NCBI GenBank assembly: GCA_019009955.1
Contig: CM032228.1
Location: forward strand, 224,214,001-224,278,000
Direction: 5' to 3'
Source of the DNA: Riptortus pedestris
Taxonomy: Eukaryota; Arthropoda; Insecta; Hemiptera; Alydidae
Length of the DNA stretch: 64,000 nt
Made by a program: the position numbers and the translations under genes. Positions 57,066 to 64,000 of the stretch are shown piece by piece. The notes under the pieces were generated by a model. It had not been told where the DNA came from and ran no database searches. It saw only the letters and a program-made list of their open reading frames with translations. The first letter of the stretch is position 1; each line of letters begins with the position of its first letter.

Positions 57066-60000
57066 TTTTAACAGTATAATGAAAATTTTATGACAAACCT
57101 GAACTCATGTCTGGTAAAAAACAGAAATGGTCGGTGGGGATAGGCACCTGAAAAGAATGGAATTCTGAATTTTGCGCATTAGTAATTAATATGAAAGGCA
57201 CAAATTCTAAGCAGAAAATAGCGTTTTATACTAAGTAAGCATTTTGAAATTGAGCAAAATTTCTTCAGTTTCCTTTATGTAGTATTATATCTGAATATTC
57301 TAGGATATTAGCAGCGTAAACTTAATCTACTATAATACAATGATTGGGGTTTTAATGAATGTTCATGTTCAAGAACCCCAATTATAAAACAGAGTTTTTA
57401 TTAAAATTGATAATCGATATTTGGTCAACTTCATTTTCATACATGACCAGAATTAGATGACTATATCCAGAGAGCTCCTATCTTGTGTACGAACTGCTTT
57501 AAATATGTCATAAATGTCTCTTGATAAAGAATGATTCTCTGAAGGTGGCAGAGTTGAAGGAAAAATATTGGTGAAGGACTAACTCCATGCTGATTTACAA
57601 ATTCCATTTCCTCACAGTCAGCACGGAAAAAAATTGTTTATTTTAATTTATGCGTACATATATGTATTGTGGTGAAGAGTGCTAGTAGCTAGGAGTAAAT
57701 AAGGTTTGAGCCAGATGGCTCGCGGTTATTTAGTTGTTTCACTTTTATTAAATCCCTTAAAATGCTTCATTGAACAGCAATATTTTTAAAAAAATGTATT
57801 AAATCGCACCTTCTGTTCCGAATTAGGTCGTATCGATCCGGAACTCAGCTGTGGCTGTAATGAGCTCCCATTATTAATACATGTTCTCAGAATGATCGCA
57901 ACATAAGTTTGCGACTTCTGATTCACCTCTTAAACATATTCCCTACTCGTTCATTAAGACTTGAAATCAAGTTTATTGCAGGTAGGAACTTAATGTTTCG
58001 CATGCTTAAACATTTTTAGGAAAAGAGAAAACAAACTTTAATGCCGAGTTAAACATCTGTTTGGGCTGCGTGTTGATCCAGTCGAGTTGACTCAGAGAAT
58101 TGTTACTTTGTGCCCTTAGATTCTTCCATTAACACTTTCATTTATGTTTACTGTGAGAGGCATAGGTTCTTGGGGACTGAATGACGTCGTGCTCACTTTT
58201 TAGACATGTTCTTTCGGGTAGAAGTCCCTGGTGGCCAATTATAGACGAATCGTTCCAACACAATTTAGTAATGTTCTTAAAATTAATTGCTTTTTGTAGC
58301 TTTTACACACACATACAAATCCAACGCAATAAACCATCCCAAGGCTCATCTGGGAGTTCACTCACTCTTGATCTACAAGTCTGTAGATGGTGATTTTTAA
58401 AGTGGCACTATACAGTCATCACGAAGTCGGGTTCGCATTGTTTTGGACTCTTCTAGCTCCTCTGCCATCTTGAACATTCTTTGGAATTGGAAGGTTGCCT
58501 TCCTTTCCTTTCACCACATGCACCTTCCCTTAAGCTCCTTGACATATCCTTGACCCGTCAAATTGGATTGATTAGACCTAATAAAGAGCCCCAGACCTGC
58601 CCCCTAGGAGGACAATGACATTAGCCGCGGAGGTAGGACAAAGCCTACGCCAATATTTGCCATCAAGACTTGCTACTCCAAATATTTGTCCACTCTCCCC
58701 TCCATGTTACCTCGCCCTAAAAGCAAACAGAAGACTTCCCTTCCAGCCAAACATTCTATACCGACAGTCTTAATTCAATTGGCGTTTCTCTTACTCTCTC
58801 CCCGCCTGCTTCAATAACAATGGCTTTATTAGCGTTGCTCTGTGTTTGAATTTGTACTAAACACTAACACAATAAAAATATAATGTTTTTAAGGCTGCTT
58901 TGTTGAACTGTCGATGTCAATTATTAGTTGCTCTGGCCGAAATCACGCAGTTGCACCTGCCAATACAAATGCAGTGTTAAATCAAAACCATTGCATAATA
59001 TTTCAGTGAATATATTTTGAGAACGAATAATCTCACCAACATTTCCACTAATTGCTGTGTTTATTATTTATTTAAATTTAGTATGAACTGCTTTAAATTT
59101 TCAACTGTTTTAGCCAGAAACCAGTAAGGTTTCTACTTGCGTAAGAACCGAAAAACTTATTCTTAACAAATACGTAATTAATAGAGTAATCTAAATTTAT
59201 GATGTATAGCTCATATAGGAAAATTATTTCCAAAACCCTGGAGTATCGAGTATGAGCTTTATCCGAGTATTTCCCGTTATATCACATTTTGGTCTTTATT
59301 TATATCTTGTAGACAAAACTTCAAATTTAAGCTTTCAGCTTAAGTAGGGGTATAATTAATCAAATGAATTAGTTAATATTTCAGTTATAAATATTCTATG
59401 ACGTGAAGAGAGTGGCAACAGCAATACGATTTGTTACGTCGCACAAGAAAAAAGTAATTAACTATTTTCTGAACTACACCTTCTACCTGCTTACTTTTTT
59501 AAAAAAAATGCAATTCATGATCCTACATATCCAAGATACTATAAACAAAAGCCGAGGAATTCGAATTCTATATTCTTTCCCTATTCAGCTTACAGCCCGG
59601 GACATGCTCCTTTAACCTATCACCAGCTGTCGTTTGATCATTTCCTCTACATTTACATAAGTTGTAAATGGGTGAAGGGGAAGGGGGGGGTACTTTTTTG
59701 CATCAAAAGGTTCATCATGTTCCAGGACGTCAAACACTCGGGGCTAGGGGGTGGGTTCAAGTGAATGAAATGTGAATGCTCATTTTTCGAAAAGTTAGCA
59801 TCCGTTAACCAAACCTAATAAACTGGCAAAAAACCAGAGACTTTTACAGGTTTTAATCCTATTAAGAGATACAACCTTTCTCTGTTGGTCTAAAGGATTT
59901 ATCTCCTGATCATAGGTTGACACCGTTTTAGTTGTATACTGAACGTTGTTGAGGCGCTGAAGCCAGGGATAGTTGCCAATATGTTGAATTATAATTAAGT

Positions 60001-60737
60001 TAATGAAGGAATAATAGTGTTTCTATAAATTCTGAACCTTTTCCTACAAGAGATAACAGATTAGCGTTGTTGTGCATTTGATGTAACGTGTATTTAAATA
60101 TATAAATCATGAATCTAATTTAAATTTCATTTAAATGATCATTAACATTAAATGCATATTATAAATTTTATTTCCCAGTCAGACTTCCAGAGTATCAGAA
60201 TATGGAACATTCCCCCTTGCACTAAGAGATTAGGACTGCGTGCAGTTGGACAACATGGCCAGAGACGCGTAGAAAAAAAATATCAATAGAAAACTATATC
60301 GTATGTTCTCTGCCTTACTAGAATAAAACCAGAGATATAACATTATAAAAACGTAAAAACAACAAACTTCAAAAGTCTTCAATACAAGACGTATTTGTTA
60401 GCAATATAAAAAGTTTATAGAGATCATTATTTATTTTATTATTGTTTTTGCAGTAGATATAAATATTTATTATTATTAATATTGGCAAATCTGTAGACGT
60501 AGTATACTATACAGACAGGCGATGACAACTACGGCATTAGTACAAAATAATTGATGAAGTCTTGCGATCAATACTATAGTATCAATAGTAGTGGACAGGA
60601 ATATTCACTCGCCGCAGCGTGGTTTAAAAATAGTTATGACGCATTTATCGATCCAAGTTCAGTAGGTGACTGTTTCAACAAAGCTCGTTATAAAAATATG
60701 ATGTCATTATTTGTGTAAAACGAATTATTCTACTCAC
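57066..60737. other. No recognised gene; GC-richer block 58400-58840
   Basis: The block is free of known repeats and includes GAGCCCCAGACCTGCCCCCT. Read on the minus strand, part of it (GGTCTGGGGCTCTTTATTAG) resembles GGCTGGGGGCTCTGATTAAG at 41932-41951. Other parts are AT-rich without features. Confidence 0.35.
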
Positions 60738-60965
60738 TTCGGTTATTGTTATTTGTTTTAGTCCTTTTTTGTGGTACTAAGGCATATTGGGACGGGTTTT
60801 CTGTAGGATTGAACATTTTTCTAGTTAGGATGGTACTAAGGATTTCGTTTATTGAGTTCGTAACCAAATAAATTCCTATTGCCCAGGTGAGAATTGAACT
60901 CAAGACTCTAGGTTTACATTTTGAGATAATGACCACAGCATACCTCTAATGGCTAACCTAAGTCC
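60738..60965 (-). mobile_element. tRNA-derived SINE, near-complete, diverged
   Basis: Same order as 52268-52493: tail-side GGTACTAAGGCATATTGGGA, body TTTCTAGTTAGGATGG, B box region GAGAATTGAACTCAAGACTC and head AATGGCTAACCTAAGTCC. No clear target duplication seen. Confidence 0.8.
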
Positions 60966-63845
60966 TTTTTCCTACCTATTGTTTATTGACAATTTTTTAA
61001 TAATATATTTAATTTTCAAATAATATATATTTGTTAACATAGTAAAAAATGCTACTTCATGATGCTGCGTGATGCAATCAAAGCACTACTCTCAAATTGT
61101 ATTTTAATATAGAAGTTTTCAATTTTAGATCTAATAGAAAAATATGCTTTTCTCCAAAGATGCTGAAAGGTAGGAGGAACTGATTTTAAATAAATTAAAA
61201 AATCTTATTTATTAAAACATGAATGAGATTATTTTTAAATTAATAATAACAAAAATTAAAAACATGAACCCTTCATTAAATTTCTACCTGTTTGCACAGA
61301 TTCTCTAGGTGTATCTCATCCAATAGCAACAACAAGTTAAGAGAAGAAATTTATAAACAACAATCACACGGAAACACAATTGTTCTGTATTAGCTGCCAG
61401 GACACGAGGACCCTGGTCACATGACCTCCAGACTAAATTAATTACTGAACAAACTAAACGAAAAATCAAACTTAATATACGGAGTTATATACGAAGCCGA
61501 ATACTAAATTTATTTATTTGGCATTTACGCTAATCAGATAAATCTAAATAACCACTTCCGCAGTATCAAGCAAGTGTTATCAAGGAGTGGCCATCGACCC
61601 TTATGAGTACCAGACATCGGCCACACACACCTGACACATAGACATTTAATGACAACAACACACATCCCTATTTACTCTAAACTTTAACTAAAAAACACAT
61701 AATAACAGACTGCAATCAACGAACAGATTTTAACACACCCCTCAACATTACTTAACTACTAATGACGGCAGCAAAAAATATTCATATTTTAACAAAATAT
61801 AGAATTATAATAAAAAATGTCCATATCGCACTTAATGATTTTATTATATTCTAATATAATAATACCATACCATCTGAAATAAATTCAGATATTTATGGGA
61901 TTTGTTTTACAAAATGTATGAGTAAACTGATGGTCTTCCTCTTGGGAGGAAAAATTGGGGCTTGCGTCCATCTACCTCAAACCAATCGCCTCAGATGTTA
62001 TGCAAAAACAAATGCACTAATAATAATGAATAATTTATTAGGTTATTTAATGTCATATATGTTTCCCACATACCTATATTTGATCATTTCAGAGTCTGAT
62101 CTACTTAGCGACAGTTCCTGAGGCAGACATTTTTGTTTATTACAACTGAAATTTACACCGTATACATACATTTCTAATTCATTTGAAAAGGACTAGATTA
62201 GGAAGAAATAAATTCAGATTGAGAACTAATGTGTCTAATATGATCAGATGGTCATAACATCTCACGTAAAATTTCTGTGTTTCCGCTTGGTATAACTAAG
62301 TTCACAAATACTGGAGTTAATGCTATTCCTGCTCATGTGATATCCACATATCCAAAAATCCATTTATGGACCATCTCTTCATATTTTATAATATAACTAT
62401 AACAAACAGAGAATGAACTAAAATGGAACCACTGCCAGCTACCAAGTACTATTTAGCAATAGCTGCTAAGGATTATGAATTAAAATGAGAGAATTATCTC
62501 ATAAGTAATAGCAATTACCAGATTTCTGTATAATTTCAACTACAAATATGCAGGCCTGGCTGAAATCCACTGAAAGTAGTATTTATTTTTACGATGGTAT
62601 AGACTGAGAAGCAGAATGGCCAGGGAAATATCAGAGCAATCTTCATAATATAATGATTAGTCCCCGTAATAGAAGTTTCAACTGTTCAGCAAAATTGTGA
62701 TATCTTGAGGAAGCTGGTGTTATGGCGAGCGAAAGGTTGACATCGTAAGCTAATTGGGCCACCAATCAAACAACTGACTAGATTCACCTGCATAATGTTG
62801 AACACAAATGAAGTTATCATTTTTCGTGGTTTGGGAAGAATTTGAGTCGTTTTACACCCATTTCTAAATTTTATGTAATTTGAAATTCCCATTTATGATG
62901 TATTGAACACATGATTATGTGAACCTTCCAACTTTTGGTTTGGAAGTAATTCCTGATGATTATCAACATAAATTTGAAAACTTTTAATTAGCACTTTTGG
63001 ATCGTTGACGATAGTAAACTAGTCTAAGTATCTTGTGGAGGTGATTTTTCTTTACATACCTAATATTGAGAACCCACAAAATATTAAGAAACGGTCGAAA
63101 GTAAAGTTCGTTTGTTAAACCAAATTGTGTTTCACTAAGAAAGCTTTTATTGTCATCAGCAAAACTGTAAAAACCGTAAGATCAGAGATAATAAAATATT
63201 TAGAGCTTTTTATTGATTTAATTTGATAAAATAACTTATGTTGAGATAAAGGGAATAAGTATTTTGCAGTTTTAATGCCTCAGTTGGGTCTATATAAACA
63301 TTTTTAGGAACTATTTCTCTTCGTGTATTTCTGAGAAATATTGGCAGTGACTTCAACATGGGAAATCAAAGCGAATGGACTTCCGTGGTTCAATTAAATT
63401 CCAATGATTACATTCCCCCACCCCCGGTCACCCATCCAGTTGAACCCTTTTAATAATGTAAGGCTGCTATATTATTTAGTGGCTGTATTGAGCCTAAGAG
63501 TGATTGTTTAGAGAGAGCGAGGGGGTGAGTAGGGTCGCACCCTCCAGGAAAGGGGGCCTCCTCTAGAGACTAGCTATAAAATATTCACGGTTCGGTTGCT
63601 CCTCCCCACTCCTTCAGTTCCCGCCTTTTCTCATTTCCCCGCCAAACTTTATACATTTTAATCAGTATGCTCTACAAACAACTTATTTAGTTCGCCTTCA
63701 CTGCTCTCCTCTCACTATTTTATATATATTTTTCATTTGGGCGGTGAAATTCTGGAACGAAATAAAATAACAGCTGTAGGGGGTATGCTATATTTTAATT
63801 AGAGTTGCGCATAGCTCGACAGTAGAGTGTTATAATTATGAAACA
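60966..63845. other. No recognised gene; GC-richer block 63350-63780
   Basis: AT-rich to 63340. 63350-63700 is GC-richer and repeat-free (AGAGAGCGAGGGGGTGAGTA, CCAGGAAAGGGGGCCTCCTC). The open frames at 61918-62121 and 62686-62892 match nothing known to me. Confidence 0.35.
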
Positions 63846-64000
63846 GATAACAACATTTATAGAACATTACATTCGCAATAAGATTGGTCCTGTACAATAT
63901 TTCGATCCGACTCATAATAACGGAGATATTAAGATTTATTGAAATTCCGACCTCTAACCCCCCCCCCTCCCACTAGTCGGAATTCAAGTGTTATAAAATT
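63846..64000 (+). mobile_element. HINE-like middle, running off the window
   Basis: GATAACAACATTTATAGAAC, TAAGATTGGTCCTGTACAAT, CGATCCGACTCATAATAACG, GAGATATT and CCTCTAACCCCCCCCCTCCC follow the shared middle. It is cut by the window end before the microsatellite. Confidence 0.75.

Overview
Animal nuclear DNA, almost certainly from an insect. It is AT-rich, with long dinucleotide microsatellites, many decayed transposons and a single intact protein-coding gene. That gene (35043-36965, minus strand) is an intronless 640-codon vesicular acetylcholine transporter, VAChT. In animals VAChT normally lies inside the first intron of the choline acetyltransferase gene (the cholinergic locus), so much of the surrounding sequence is probably ChAT intron or 5' flank. 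I could not see a ChAT coding exon. The species cannot be named from the sequence.

The rest is mostly mobile DNA. One repeat family dominates, with more than 20 copies in both orientations. A full copy (0.6-1.3 kb, e.g. 45516-46504) has: a constant left end with the small hairpin ACGCAG-GGG-CTGCGT; the box GCAGATTTCCC; a left module that differs between copies; a constant right half with a C-tract; a dinucleotide microsatellite; and a right end made of a ~30-bp palindrome carrying the inverse box GGGAAATCTGC. No copy encodes a protein. The inverted boxes, the hairpin end, the microsatellite and the head-to-tail copies fit Helentron-associated non-autonomous elements (HINE/DINE-1-like), but this is inference. 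I call it the 'HINE-like family'.

Layout. 0.1-1.1 kb: SINE tail, R2-like LINE C-terminus, HINE-like fragment. 2.5-4.9 kb: a complete but decayed Tc1/mariner-superfamily transposon with ~140-bp inverted repeats. 6.0 kb: hAT transposase C-terminus. 7-20 kb: HINE-like copies, two with LINE pieces at their microsatellite and one with a ~450-bp (GA)n array there. 25-26.3 kb: piggyBac-like remnant. 27.3-31.4 kb: tandem HINE-like copies, one split in its TA tract by a 5'-truncated Penelope-like element (RT thumb plus GIY-YIG endonuclease). 35-37.1 kb: VAChT. 37.6 kb: LINE tail. 39.2-41.1 kb: nest of fold-back repeat, Penelope ends, HINE-like piece and broken DD34D mariner. 42.7, 45.5-48.7 and 51.6-55.4 kb: LINE pieces, HINE-like copies, a long hairpin, and a SINE with a perfect 11-bp target duplication inside a HINE-like copy. 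56.5-57.1 kb: palindromic repeat. 60.7 kb: SINE. 63.8 kb: HINE-like copy running off the end.

VAChT is the only gene predicted to work. Every transposase or reverse transcriptase seen here is truncated, frameshifted or stopped.
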